Source: Fimenecus stercoravium (lineage in GTDB: Bacteria; Bacillota; Clostridia; Oscillospirales; Acutalibacteraceae). From it: 17,288 nucleotides of DNA. Position numbers and translations under genes: made by a program. The stretch's first letter is position 1; every line of letters begins with the position of its first letter. Below the pieces are notes generated by a model, which saw only the letters and a program-made list of their open reading frames with translations, did no database searches and was not told the DNA's origin. Positions 1 to 7,625 of the stretch are shown piece by piece. The stretch is from NCBI GenBank assembly GCA_018711545.1, contig DVIC01000115.1:1-17288 (forward strand), read 5' to 3'.

Positions 1-1292
1 TCGATCGTCATGCCGAACGCGGGATCGGCGGCAATGCGCTCCAAAAGGTCGTTGGGTTTCCCCTCGACCTTGACAACTTTTCCCGCCGCCATGGAGTGTT
101 GGCGGATCCTTTCGTGCAGCTCCTGCCGGTCGCCGCCCTTTTTGACGGCAGCCATCAGGATATTTTCGGTCGCCATAAACGGCAGTTCGTCATTTAAGCG
201 TTTTTCGATCATCTTCGGGTAGACGACCAGCCCGCTGACGATGTTGATATACAATTCTAAAATCGCATCCGTGGCAAGGAACGCCTCGGGGATGCTGATG
301 CGCTTGTTGGCGGAATCGTCGAGCGTGCGCTCGAACCACTGGGTCGCCGCGGTGACGGCGGGGTTCGTGGCGTCGGCGATCACATAGCGCGCCAAAGAGG
401 CGATGCGCTCACTGCGCATGGGGTTGCGCTTATACGCCATCGCGGACGAGCCGATCTGATGCGCTTCAAACGGCTCCTCGATCTCCTTTAAATGCTGCAA
501 AAGCCGCAGGTCGTTCGAGAATTTGTGCGCGGACTGCGCTACCCCTGAAAGCACGAACAGCACCTGGCTGTCGAGTTTTCGCGGATAGGTCTGCCCCGAG
601 ACGGGGAAGACGCTCGAAAAGCCCATTTTTTCGGCGATCTTGCGGTCGAGCGCAACGACCTTTTCGGTGTCGCCCTCGAAAAGCTCCATAAAGCTCGCCT
701 GCGTACCCGTGGTGCCCTTTGAGCCCAGAAGCCGCATCTGCGAAAGCTGGAACTCGAGCGCGGAGAAGTCCATTAAAAGATCCATCAGCCACAAGCTTGC
801 GCGCTTGCCGACGGTCGTGGGCTGCGCGGGCTGGAAATGCGTGAACGCAAGGCAGGGCATGGTTTTGTATTCGTCGGCGAATTTTGCCAGACGGTCTATG
901 AGGTTGACCATCTTTTTGCGGATGAGTTTTAAGCCTTCGGTCATGATGATGACGTCGGTGTTATCGCCGACATAGCACGAGGTTGCCCCTAAGTGGATGA
1001 TGCCTTTCGCCTTCGGGCACTGCACGCCGTAAGCATACACATGGCTCATCACGTCGTGGCGCACCTCGCGTTCGCGTTTTTCGGCGACGTCATAATTGAT
1101 GTCGTCGGCGTGGGCTTTGAGTTCGGCGATCTGTTCGTCCGTGATGGGCAGCCCCAGCTCCTGCTCGCTTTCGGCGAGGGCGATCCAGAGCTTGCGCCAG
1201 GTGCGGAATTTGAAGTCGGGCGAGAAGATATATTTCATCTCGCGGCTCGCGTAACGCGAATTCAACGGGCTTTCGTAAACGTCTTTGGACAT
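1..1292 (-). CDS. purB: Adenylosuccinate lyase, 3' end cut by the window
   Basis: Cytosolic fumarase/aspartase-superfamily enzyme that releases fumarate from SAICAR and from adenylosuccinate, acting twice in purine synthesis. The translation starts MSKDVYESPLNSRYAS and contains FTHFQPAQPTTVGKR, with a likely catalytic His at residue 152. The superfamily signature GSSAMAYKRNP lies at residues 281-291 and holds the mobile-loop serines. Ala replaces the more usual Pro in that signature. The sequence resembles the roughly 475-residue family rather than the shorter B. subtilis type, so about 45 C-terminal residues probably lie beyond base 1; 430 codons are visible. The ATG at 1290-1292 follows a GGAGGAAT ribosome site. 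It lies downstream of aspS on the same strand, 333 bp away, and that gap is filled with repeats, so co-transcription is uncertain. Confidence 0.96.
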   Translation of the reverse strand, partial: MSKDVYESPLNSRYASREMKYIFSPDFKFRTWRKLWIALAESEQELGLPITDEQIAELKAHADDINYDVAEKREREVRHDVMSHVYAYGVQCPKAKGIIHLGATSCYVGDNTDVIIMTEGLKLIRKKMVNLIDRLAKFADEYKTMPCLAFTHFQPAQPTTVGKRASLWLMDLLMDFSALEFQLSQMRLLGSKGTTGTQASFMELFEGDTEKVVALDRKIAEKMGFSSVFPVSGQTYPRKLDSQVLFVLSGVAQSAHKFSNDLRLLQHLKEIEEPFEAHQIGSSAMAYKRNPMRSERIASLARYVIADATNPAVTAATQWFERTLDDSANKRISIPEAFLATDAILELYINIVSGLVVYPKMIEKRLNDELPFMATENILMAAVKKGGDRQELHERIRQHSMAAGKVVKVEGKPNDLLERIAADPAFGMTI

Positions 1293-1307
1293 GGTATTCC
1301 TCCGCTT

Positions 1308-1342
1308 TCAGATGTTAGAGATTAGACGGTAGAGGTTAGATG
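1308..1342 (+). repeat. Five-unit heptad tract upstream of purB
   Basis: Five 7-bp units in register: TCAGATG, TTAGAGA, TTAGACG, GTAGAGG, TTAGATG. The consensus is roughly NYAGANN. The tract ends only a few bases before the purB ribosome site, so its complement is the purB leader if transcription starts further upstream. A G-rich spacer follows, containing a perfect 8-bp inverted repeat (TGTGCGCA at 1358-1365, TGCGCACA at 1374-1381). The GTAGGGG arm begins at 1401. The same layout recurs near 7.6 kb and 17 kb. Confidence 0.85.
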
Positions 1343-1400
1343 CGGGATGGGCAGATATGTGCGCAGCCGTGGGTGCGCACAATATGAAAAATCTGTAGTC

Positions 1401-1486
1401 GTAGGGGCGGGGCTTACGTTTTCTGCATAGCCGCCGGTCGTTTCCTCGCCGCACTCTGCGCGGACAGGGGCAAGCCCTGTCCCTAC
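1401..1486. repeat. GTAGGG...CCCTAC inverted-repeat element
   Basis: The left arm begins GTAGGGGCGGGGCTT at 1401. The right arm ends in AAGCCCTGTCCCTAC at 1486. The arms are inverted copies with two mismatches over about 15 bp. The right arm also folds on itself: GGACAGGG at 1462-1469, loop GCAAG, CCCTGTCC at 1475-1482. The interior is about 43 bp and resembles a shortened version of the interior of the element near 7.7 kb, including a GCACTCTGCG stretch before the right arm. No protein is visible. Confidence 0.8.
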
Positions 1487-1488
1487 TG

Positions 1489-1629
1489 TTAGATGTTAGA
1501 TATTAGACGGTAGAAGTCAGAAGTGGGGCAGGGGTATGTGTGCGAAGTCGAAGGTCGTATCGGCGTTCGGGTGTGATGAAACATTACCGTGCGGTTTCTG
1601 TCCTCTGATTTCTGCCCTCTGCTGTCTAC
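1489..1629. repeat. Palindromic heptad element between purB and aspS
   Basis: Forward heptads TTAGATG, TTAGATA, TTAGACG, GTAGAAG, TCAGAAG occupy 1489-1523. After 71 bp, five heptads appear in the opposite orientation at 1595-1629. Read on the minus strand these are GTAGACA, GCAGAGG, GCAGAAA, TCAGAGG, ACAGAAA. The whole is a 141-bp element with heptad tracts as terminal inverted repeats. It matches the size and plan of the element at 16569-16710, although the interiors differ. The right end contains the aspS stop codon. Confidence 0.8.
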
Positions 1630-3371
1630 GGTTGCGGTCTACGCAACCGAATATGCACCTCTCGAAGCTGCTGCTCGGACACGGTGTTCGGCGCGCCCAA
1701 AAGCAGATCCTGCGCGTTGGAATTCATCGGGAACGCGATGACCTCGCGGATGTTTTCCTCATCCTTCAAGAGCATGAGCATCCGGTCCACGCCCGGCGCC
1801 ATGCCCGCGTGCGGCGGCGCGCCGTAGTGGAACGCCTTAAATAGCGCCCCGAAGCGTTTTTCGACCTCTTCGGCCGTATAGCCTGCGAGCTCGAACGCTT
1901 TGATCATCACATCCGGGCGGTGATTTCGCACCGCGCCGGAGGAAAGCTCCACGCCGTTGCAAACGACATCGTACTGGTACGCCTTGATCGTCAGCGGGTC
2001 TTTTGTTTCGAGCGCCTCCAGCTCCCCTTGCGGCATGGAGAACGGGTTGTGCGTGAAGTCGAGCTTGCCTTCCTCATTTTTCTCGTACATCGGGAAATCC
2101 GTGATGAAGCACAGCTCGAAGCGGTCTTTGTCAATAAGCCCCAGCCGTTCGCCGAGGGCGGTGCGGATCTGCCCCGCGAGCAGGTCGACGGCTTTGGGCG
2201 CGTCGCTGATAAAGAACAGCGTATCGTCCGTTTTCAGCGCAAGGTCGGCTTTCAATTTCGCCTGCTTTTCGTCGGAGAGGAATTTTGCGATCGGGCCTTT
2301 GTACGAGCCGTCCTCGAGAACGGTCAGGTAGCCAAGGCCCTTCATGCCGATGGACTCGGCGTATCCCAGCATTTTCTCAAAGAACGACTTGCTCTGCTTG
2401 CCCGCCGGGGCGACGATGCCGCGCACGGGGCGCCCCTTGAAGGGCTTGAAGTCCACATCCGCGAAAAAGTCGGTCAGATCGGCGATGACCAGCGGGTTGC
2501 GCAGATCGGGCTTATCCGTGCCGTAGCGGAGCATCGCTTCCTCGAACGGGATGCGCCGGAAGGGCGCGGGCGAAACAGGTCTGCCGTTCCCGAATTTCGC
2601 GAAGGTGTCGTACAGCACCTCCTCGGCGACGGCGAACACGTCCTCCTGGGTCGCGAACGCCATTTCAAAGTCGAGCTGGTAAAATTCGCCGGGCGAACGG
2701 TCGGCGCGCGCGTCCTCGTCGCGGAAGCACGGCGCGATCTGGAAATATTTGTCGAAGCCCGACACCATCAAGAGCTGCTTGAACTGCTGGGGCGCCTGCG
2801 GCAGGGCGTAAAACTTGCCCTCATGTTTTCTGGAGGGGATGATGTAGTCGCGCGCGCCCTCCGGCGACGAGCAGGTTAAAATCGGGGTGTTGATCTCGGG
2901 GAAGCCGAGCGATTCCATCTTTTCGCGCAGGAAGCGCACGACCTCGCTTCTAAACAGGATATTGTCGTGCACCTTTTTATTGCGCAGGTCTAAAAAGCGG
3001 TACTGAAGCCGCACGTCCTCGCGCGTTTCGGTGGATTCCCCGATCTCAAACGGCAGCGTATTTTCGCATGCGCCGAGCACGGTGAGACTTTCCGCATGCA
3101 CCTCAAGCTCGCCCGTGGGGATCTTCGGGTTGACGGTCTCAGGGTCGCGCTTGACGACCTTACCCGTTACCGAAACAACGCTTTCCTTGTGCAGGCGGGA
3201 AAGCATCTCCTCGTCGTGGACGACCGTCTGGGTGACGCCGTACTGGTCGCGCAGGTCGACGAACGCCACGCCGCCGTGGTCACGGATGGTATCCACCCAC
3301 CCCGCAAGCGAGACCGTCTCGCCTAAATTTTCGAGCGTGAGCGCCCCGCAGTTATGTGTTCTGTAAAGCAT
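1626..3371 (-). CDS. aspS: Aspartyl-tRNA synthetase
   Basis: Class II synthetase of 581 residues that charges tRNA(Asp). It has an N-terminal OB-fold anticodon-binding domain (about 18-105), motif 2 around 216-240 (FRDEDARADRSPGEF), a bacterial GAD insertion in the middle (around RYGTDKPDLRNP), and motif 3 near the C-terminus (GMAPGVDRMLML). The OB-fold loop reads RDHGG. That resembles the His-Gly found in non-discriminating AspRS, which also charges tRNA(Asn) for GatCAB, rather than the Leu-Gly of discriminating enzymes; this is inference. The ATG at 3369-3371 is chosen because the protein begins there like family members (MLYRTHNCGALT). A GGAAGG site lies upstream at rather long spacing, and the promoter sits just before it. 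The last residues RPQP and the TAG stop are encoded within heptad repeat sequence. Confidence 0.97.
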   Translation of the reverse strand: MLYRTHNCGALTLENLGETVSLAGWVDTIRDHGGVAFVDLRDQYGVTQTVVHDEEMLSRLHKESVVSVTGKVVKRDPETVNPKIPTGELEVHAESLTVLGACENTLPFEIGESTETREDVRLQYRFLDLRNKKVHDNILFRSEVVRFLREKMESLGFPEINTPILTCSSPEGARDYIIPSRKHEGKFYALPQAPQQFKQLLMVSGFDKYFQIAPCFRDEDARADRSPGEFYQLDFEMAFATQEDVFAVAEEVLYDTFAKFGNGRPVSPAPFRRIPFEEAMLRYGTDKPDLRNPLVIADLTDFFADVDFKPFKGRPVRGIVAPAGKQSKSFFEKMLGYAESIGMKGLGYLTVLEDGSYKGPIAKFLSDEKQAKLKADLALKTDDTLFFISDAPKAVDLLAGQIRTALGERLGLIDKDRFELCFITDFPMYEKNEEGKLDFTHNPFSMPQGELEALETKDPLTIKAYQYDVVCNGVELSSGAVRNHRPDVMIKAFELAGYTAEEVEKRFGALFKAFHYGAPPHAGMAPGVDRMLMLLKDEENIREVIAFPMNSNAQDLLLGAPNTVSEQQLREVHIRLRRPQP

Positions 3372-3425
3372 ATGCCGCGTACATTCCTTCCGGTAAATAA
3401 TGTCAAACTTTAATATGGTTAAAAA

Positions 3426-3454
3426 AGTATAGCACAAAAGAAGCGTGATTTCCA
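3426..3454 (-). promoter_or_regulatory. Probable sigma-A promoter of aspS
   Basis: Read on the minus strand: -35 TGGAAA (3449-3454), 17-bp spacer, -10 TATACT (3426-3431). This predicts a start near 3419 and a leader of about 50 bases before the aspS ATG. It lies back to back with the plus-strand promoter of the LCP gene, with about 20 bp between the two -35 boxes. Confidence 0.65.
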
Positions 3455-3474
3455 CTCTAATTTGTAAAAAAACA

Positions 3475-3503
3475 TTGTGCTTTACGCCGCTTTCGTGTAA
3501 AAT
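3475..3503 (+). promoter_or_regulatory. Probable sigma-A promoter of the LCP gene
   Basis: -35 TTGTGC at 3475-3480, 17-bp spacer, -10 TAAAAT at 3498-3503. This predicts transcription from about 3510, which excludes the in-frame ATG at 3445 as a start and supports the GTG at 3544. Confidence 0.65.
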
Positions 3504-3543
3504 AGAAGGCGTTCGACCAGGATTTTTGCGGAGGTGCTTTCCA

Positions 3544-4941
3544 GTGGAGCAGGATAAACGGAAAAACAACGGCGATTTTGACGAGTTTGAAGATATATTC
3601 AGCGCTTCCGGCGCAGACGATTTCGAGGACATTTTCAGCGACAGCAAGGACGACGTGCACACGGCAAACACGGACGCGGACGAGTTTGAGGATATTTTCA
3701 GCGGGCGGCACGACGAGGACGACGCGCCCGCCGCAAACGACCCCTACGCCGGTTTTTTTGACGACGACGCGGGGTTTTCGGGCAATATGCAGGAGCCCGC
3801 ATCTTTTCACCACGCGGTGAACACGAACCCGGAGCAAAAGCCTTACAGCTACCATTACTCCGACCGTGACGCGAAACGCACCCGCGCGCGCAACGGCGAC
3901 GAGATCTATTCGGGGCGCGAGGCGGCGGACAAGCCCGCGCGCCAAAAGCCGAAGCATCTCGCGCGCAAGATCGTTGCCATCGTGCTTTGCGCGGTGCTCG
4001 TCTTCCTGATCGCCGCCTTCGGCTACAGCTATTCCCGCGTGCAGCGCATTTTGGACGCGGTCAATTATGTGCCGCTCGGCACAAACGAATACATCGCTTC
4101 GTCGGAGCTGAGAAGTTCCGACACGGTGCAGAACATCCTGTTTGTCGGCGTGGACGCGCGCGAGGGCGAGGACGCCCAGAAAACGCGCTCGGACACGATG
4201 ATGCTCGTTTCCATCGACACCCAAAATGAGCAGATCAAGCTGACCTCGTTTTTGCGCGATATGTATATTGAGATCCCGGGGTATCGCTCGGACAAGCTCA
4301 ACGCCGCGCACAGCCACGGCGGCACACAGCTGCTCGTGGACACGCTGGAATATAATTTCAAGGTCGATATCGACAACTATATGCTCGTGAGCTTCGACAT
4401 GTTCACCTCCATCATCGATGCGCTCGGCGGCGTGGATGTGGAGATCACCGAGCGCGAGGCGGAATACATCAACGGCGGCGACCATATGGACGAATCCGCA
4501 GCCGCCGCATTTGCGGGTATCGAGCTTTCGGCGGGCGAGGTGCACTTTTCAGGCGCGCAGGCGCTCTGGTACAGCCGCATCCGCTATCTCGACAGTGACT
4601 TTTACCGCACCGCACGCCAGCGCAAGGTCATTTCCGCCGTCGTGCGCAAAGCGGCGACGACCTCGCCGTTCACGCTTTTAGACATGCTTGAAGACGTGAT
4701 GCCCATGGTGCAGACGGATCTGACGACCGACGAGCTGACCGATCTCGGGCTGCACGCGCTTTCTTACCTCGGCTACGACATCGCACAGTTGCAGATCCCC
4801 GCCGACGGCACGTATGAGAGCGCGCGGCGGCGCTCACAGTCCGTTTTGATCCCGGACATGGACGAAAACACACGGCTGTTCCAGGAGTTTGTCTTTAACC
4901 GCGCCGAGATCGAGGAAGCGACGACGGAAGCGGAGGGATAA
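3544..4941 (+). CDS. LytR-CpsA-Psr (LCP) cell-wall glycopolymer ligase
   Basis: LCP proteins move lipid-linked anionic polymers (teichoic acid or capsule) onto peptidoglycan at the outer membrane face. This one has 465 residues. The cytoplasmic N-terminal tail (1-142) is long and acidic, with three copies of FEDIFS at 15-20, 27-32 and 48-53, each preceded by DE or DD. One membrane segment spans about 143-165. The extracellular LCP domain (about 193-365) carries NILFVGVDAR, TRSDTMMLVSID, SFLRDMYIEIPGYRSDKLNAA and the Arg-rich YSRIRYLDSDFYRTARQRK motif that binds the polyprenyl pyrophosphate. The GTG start at 3544 follows GGAGGTG with 7-base spacing. Divergent from aspS; the arabinofuranosidase gene downstream has its own promoter. 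The natural polymer substrate cannot be read from the sequence. Confidence 0.93.
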   Translation: MEQDKRKNNGDFDEFEDIFSASGADDFEDIFSDSKDDVHTANTDADEFEDIFSGRHDEDDAPAANDPYAGFFDDDAGFSGNMQEPASFHHAVNTNPEQKPYSYHYSDRDAKRTRARNGDEIYSGREAADKPARQKPKHLARKIVAIVLCAVLVFLIAAFGYSYSRVQRILDAVNYVPLGTNEYIASSELRSSDTVQNILFVGVDAREGEDAQKTRSDTMMLVSIDTQNEQIKLTSFLRDMYIEIPGYRSDKLNAAHSHGGTQLLVDTLEYNFKVDIDNYMLVSFDMFTSIIDALGGVDVEITEREAEYINGGDHMDESAAAAFAGIELSAGEVHFSGAQALWYSRIRYLDSDFYRTARQRKVISAVVRKAATTSPFTLLDMLEDVMPMVQTDLTTDELTDLGLHALSYLGYDIAQLQIPADGTYESARRRSQSVLIPDMDENTRLFQEFVFNRAEIEEATTEAEG

Positions 4942-4985
4942 GCGCGTAACGGTCAAAATTATTTTCCAAAACCGCCCGAAAAACG

Positions 4986-5015
4986 TTGAAATGTTGGACG
5001 AGGATATGCTACAAT
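4986..5015 (+). promoter_or_regulatory. Probable sigma-A promoter of the arabinofuranosidase gene
   Basis: -35 TTGAAA at 4986-4991, 18-bp spacer, -10 TACAAT at 5010-5015, in the 112-bp gap between the LCP gene and the GH51 gene. It implies a leader of about 30 bases. No terminator for the LCP gene is visible in the gap. Confidence 0.6.
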
Positions 5016-5053
5016 AGCGCCATACTTTTTTCTTTACAAGGTGGACTTTGCAC

Positions 5054-6559
5054 ATGAAAAACGCTTCCCTGCCGCTTTGCGGCGCTTTCACCGTCGGTGA
5101 AGTGGACAAACGTATTTTCGGCTCGTTCATCGAGCATCTCGGCCGCGCCGTGTACGGCGGTATTTTTGAGCCCGGCCACCCGCAGGCGGACGAGGACGGC
5201 TTTCGCACGGACGTGCTCGACGCGGTGCGCGAGCTCGGCGTTCCCATTGTGCGTTATCCCGGCGGCAACTTTGTCTCCGGCTACAATTGGGAAGACGGCG
5301 TAGGCCCCGTGGAATCGCGCCCCAAAAGGCTGGAGCTTGCGTGGGGTGTGACGGAGCCCAACACCTTCGGCACCAACGAATTTATAAAATGGTGCAAAAA
5401 AGCGAATTCGGAATGTATGATGGCGGTCAATCTCGGTTTGCGCGGCGCGGACGCGGCACGCAATCTTGTGGAATACTGCAACCACCCGTCGGGGTCGTAT
5501 TACAGCGACCTGCGGATCAGCCACGGCGCGCGTGCGCCGCACAACATCAAGCTGTGGTGTTTGGGCAACGAAATGGACGGCGACTGGCAGATCGGGCACA
5601 AGACCGCTTATGAATACGGGCGCGCCGCTGCGGAAGCCGCCAAGGTCATGCGCTGGGTAGACCCGTCCATTGAGCTGGTGCTCTGCGGCAGCTCGAACGG
5701 CCACACAAAAACGTTCGGCGACTGGGAAACGGAAACGCTTTCGCTTGCCTACGACAAGATCGACTATGTGTCGCTCCACCAATATTACGACAACAAGACG
5801 AATGACTCGGCGAGCTTCCTTGCCAAAAACATGGCGATGGACGACTTCATCCATACGGTCATCTCCATCTGCGACTACATGCAGGGCAAGCGCCACTCGA
5901 AAAAGCAGATCAACCTCTCCTTTGACGAGTGGAACGTGTGGTACCACTCCAACAACGACCCCGTCGAGCGCTGGAGCTTCGCGCCGCACCAGCTTGAGGA
6001 TATTTACAACTTTGAGGATGCGCTGCTGGTGGGCTTGATGCTCATCAGCCTGCTGCGCCGCGCCGACCGCGTGAAGATCGCGTGCCTTGCGCAGCTTGTG
6101 AACGTCATTGCGCCCATCATGACCGAAAACGGCGGCGGGCTTTTCTATCAAACCATATTTTATCCCTTTATGCATATGTCGAAGTACGGCCGCGGCACGG
6201 TGCTGCAAACGCCCATCGCCTGCGGCAGGCACGACACAAAAGAGTTCACCGACGTGCCCGACCTTGACGGCATCGCGGTGCGCTCGGCGGACGGCGAGCA
6301 GCTTACGGTGTTTGCGGTCAACCGCGATTTTACGGAGGACTATGCGCTCAACATCCGGCTTTTGGATATGGAGGGCTTCGTGCCCGCCGAGCACATCGAG
6401 CTTGCGGGCTTTGATCTAAAGCAGACAAACGGCTTTACAAGCGCGCCCGTGCGCCCGCAGAACGCGGCGCTTCCTGAAATGGACGGCAACACCGCCACGG
6501 CGCGGCTGCGCCCGCTTTCGTGGAACGTGCTCCGCTTCGTAAAGCGCAAAGACGCCTGA
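5054..6559 (+). CDS. abfA: Alpha-L-arabinofuranosidase, GH51
   Basis: Retaining glycoside hydrolase that removes terminal alpha-L-arabinofuranosyl groups from arabinan or arabinoxylan oligosaccharides. The 501 residues match the usual intracellular bacterial GH51 length, and no signal peptide is present, so it acts on imported oligosaccharides. An N-terminal TIM barrel is followed by a C-terminal beta-sandwich. The acid/base is Glu173 in WCLGNEMDG and the nucleophile is Glu292 in LSFDEWNVWY. Early family motifs GSFIEHLGRAVYGGI and RYPGGNFVSGYNWEDG are intact. The ATG at 5054 is preferred over TTG at 5048 because AAGGTGG (5038-5044) is 9 bases from the ATG but only 3 from the TTG. No arabinose transport or isomerase genes are nearby. 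The zinc-ribbon membrane protein gene follows after 62 bp without an obvious terminator. Confidence 0.95.
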   Translation: MKNASLPLCGAFTVGEVDKRIFGSFIEHLGRAVYGGIFEPGHPQADEDGFRTDVLDAVRELGVPIVRYPGGNFVSGYNWEDGVGPVESRPKRLELAWGVTEPNTFGTNEFIKWCKKANSECMMAVNLGLRGADAARNLVEYCNHPSGSYYSDLRISHGARAPHNIKLWCLGNEMDGDWQIGHKTAYEYGRAAAEAAKVMRWVDPSIELVLCGSSNGHTKTFGDWETETLSLAYDKIDYVSLHQYYDNKTNDSASFLAKNMAMDDFIHTVISICDYMQGKRHSKKQINLSFDEWNVWYHSNNDPVERWSFAPHQLEDIYNFEDALLVGLMLISLLRRADRVKIACLAQLVNVIAPIMTENGGGLFYQTIFYPFMHMSKYGRGTVLQTPIACGRHDTKEFTDVPDLDGIAVRSADGEQLTVFAVNRDFTEDYALNIRLLDMEGFVPAEHIELAGFDLKQTNGFTSAPVRPQNAALPEMDGNTATARLRPLSWNVLRFVKRKDA

Positions 6560-6621
6560 AAGGCATGGCTTGCCGCGCGAACGCGGCGCATACGACAGAC
6601 AAAACGACAAGGAGGATCCCT

Positions 6622-7416
6622 ATGGCAGCAAGATGCCCGAACTGCGGCAGAAAACTGAAATGGTACGAGGTGCGTGCCGAATGCAAGGGGTGCGGGGCAA
6701 ACATCCCGAACTTCAACTGGGAGGCGCGCTTGGAAGCGGACGCCGACGCGGCGGAGACCGCGTTTGCACGGCTGCACTACCGGCTCGATAACTTCAAAAG
6801 CGGCACGGTCGGCTCGCCGCTGCGCATCGTGCGGCTCGTGGTGACGCTGCTGCCGCTGGTTGGCTTGGTCGTCCCGCTGTTAAACGCGACGCTGTCGTTC
6901 CCGTTTTATGAGAGCACACAGTCCATTTCGTTTTTGACCTTTGTGCTCGACTATCTGACAAAATATGACCTCGGCTCGGTATTCGCGCTGATGTCCGGCG
7001 AGATTTTGGGCGGGCTGTTCACGAGCCTTGTGCTCGCTGCGATCTTTGCGCTCCTTGCCGTCGCCGCCGGCGTCATCAATTTCTTTGCGGTGCTGCTGGG
7101 CGCGATCAATTTAAATTGGCTCATCAATGTGATCCTGAATGTCATCAGCCTCGTAAGCTGGGGGCTTTCGGCGCTGTTTTTGCAGCAGTTCACCACCGCC
7201 GCAGGCGAGACGACCATCGGGCTGTTTTCGGGCACGGTGTCGCCGTGGTATCTGTTGGGGATCGGGCTGTTCCTTTTGGATCTGGTCATCGACATCGCCG
7301 CAGGGCTCGGGCTTCGCAAGCAGAAAAAGACGCAGCCCACCATTGACCAGGCGGTCGAACAGGAGCTCAAAGAGCTGCGCGAACGCGAGCTGGAGCAGGC
7401 CACCGAGATCGCATAA
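6622..7416 (+). CDS. Zinc-ribbon multi-pass membrane protein of unknown function
   Basis: A 264-residue protein I cannot assign to a named family. It begins with a treble-clef/zinc-ribbon pair of CxxC motifs (C5-P-N-C8 and C21-K-G-C24), then a short hydrophilic stretch with an AETAFARLHYRLDN helix (about 43-57). Hydrophobic segments lie near 67-88, 129-162 (long enough for one or two passes), 166-187 and 209-231, giving four or five membrane spans. The C-terminus (about 233-264) is charged and rich in Glu, Leu and Arg, consistent with a short coiled coil. The ATG at 6622 follows GGAGG with 6-base spacing. It probably shares a transcript with the upstream arabinofuranosidase gene and ends at a strong terminator. 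The context gives no clear function. Confidence 0.85.
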   Translation: MAARCPNCGRKLKWYEVRAECKGCGANIPNFNWEARLEADADAAETAFARLHYRLDNFKSGTVGSPLRIVRLVVTLLPLVGLVVPLLNATLSFPFYESTQSISFLTFVLDYLTKYDLGSVFALMSGEILGGLFTSLVLAAIFALLAVAAGVINFFAVLLGAINLNWLINVILNVISLVSWGLSALFLQQFTTAAGETTIGLFSGTVSPWYLLGIGLFLLDLVIDIAAGLGLRKQKKTQPTIDQAVEQELKELRERELEQATEIA

Positions 7417-7446
7417 GGCGCACGAAAAACAACACACAAAAAGAAG

Positions 7447-7482
7447 GGACGGCAACCGTTTGGCTGCCGTCCTTTGTTTTTT
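7447..7482 (+). terminator. Intrinsic terminator after the zinc-ribbon gene
   Basis: The stem pairs GGACGGCA (7447-7454) with TGCCGTCC (7465-7472). It extends past one A-C mismatch to CC/GG around a GTTT loop. The T-rich run TTTGTTTTTT follows at 7473-7482. It lies 30 bases after the stop codon. Confidence 0.88.
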
Positions 7483-7488
7483 GCTGTC

Positions 7489-7622
7489 GTAGGGACAGCC
7501 CTTGCGGCTGTCCGTTTAGATTTCAGACGTTAGACGTGGTACGGGGAGGGTTGCACAAAGCTGCGGCTTCGCTGTAAACCAAAGGTCTGCTCCCGTAGAG
7601 GCGGGGCTTAAGTGCCCGCCTG
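7489..7622. repeat. Repeat unit: arm, three heptads, spacer, arm
   Basis: Starts with a GTAGGGACAGCC arm that folds on itself (GGACAGCC 7493-7500, loop CTTGC, GGCTGTCC 7506-7513). Three heptads follow at 7516-7536 (TTAGATT, TCAGACG, TTAGACG). A 58-bp spacer contains CACAAAGCTGCGG. A second arm, GTAGAGGCGGGGCTTAAG, starts at 7595 and is itself a hairpin (AGGCGGG with CCCGCCT). It is joined head to tail with the next unit, which begins at 7626. Confidence 0.75.
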
Positions 7623-7625
7623 CGG

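Noticed and set aside
1308..1630. CRISPR array or riboswitch upstream of purB
   Set aside because: The 7-bp units have no spacers of constant length with long identical repeats, and no purine-riboswitch core could be seen; the region is explained by repeat modules.
3400..3405. TTGACA on the minus strand as the aspS -35 box
   Set aside because: The matching -10 position reads TGTACG inside the ribosome-site region; the TGGAAA/TATACT pair upstream is better placed.
3445..3543. Longer N-terminus for the LCP gene starting at ATG 3445
   Set aside because: It would start upstream of the predicted promoter and has no ribosome site; GTG 3544 has GGAGGTG at ideal distance.
5009..6394. 461-codon minus-strand open frame opposite the GH51 gene
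   Set aside because: Antisense shadow; the plus frame has intact catalytic residues and a promoter.
6572..6587. GCCGCG-CGAA-CGCGGC hairpin after the GH51 gene as a terminator
   Set aside because: No T-run follows, so it may only be a small intercistronic hairpin.
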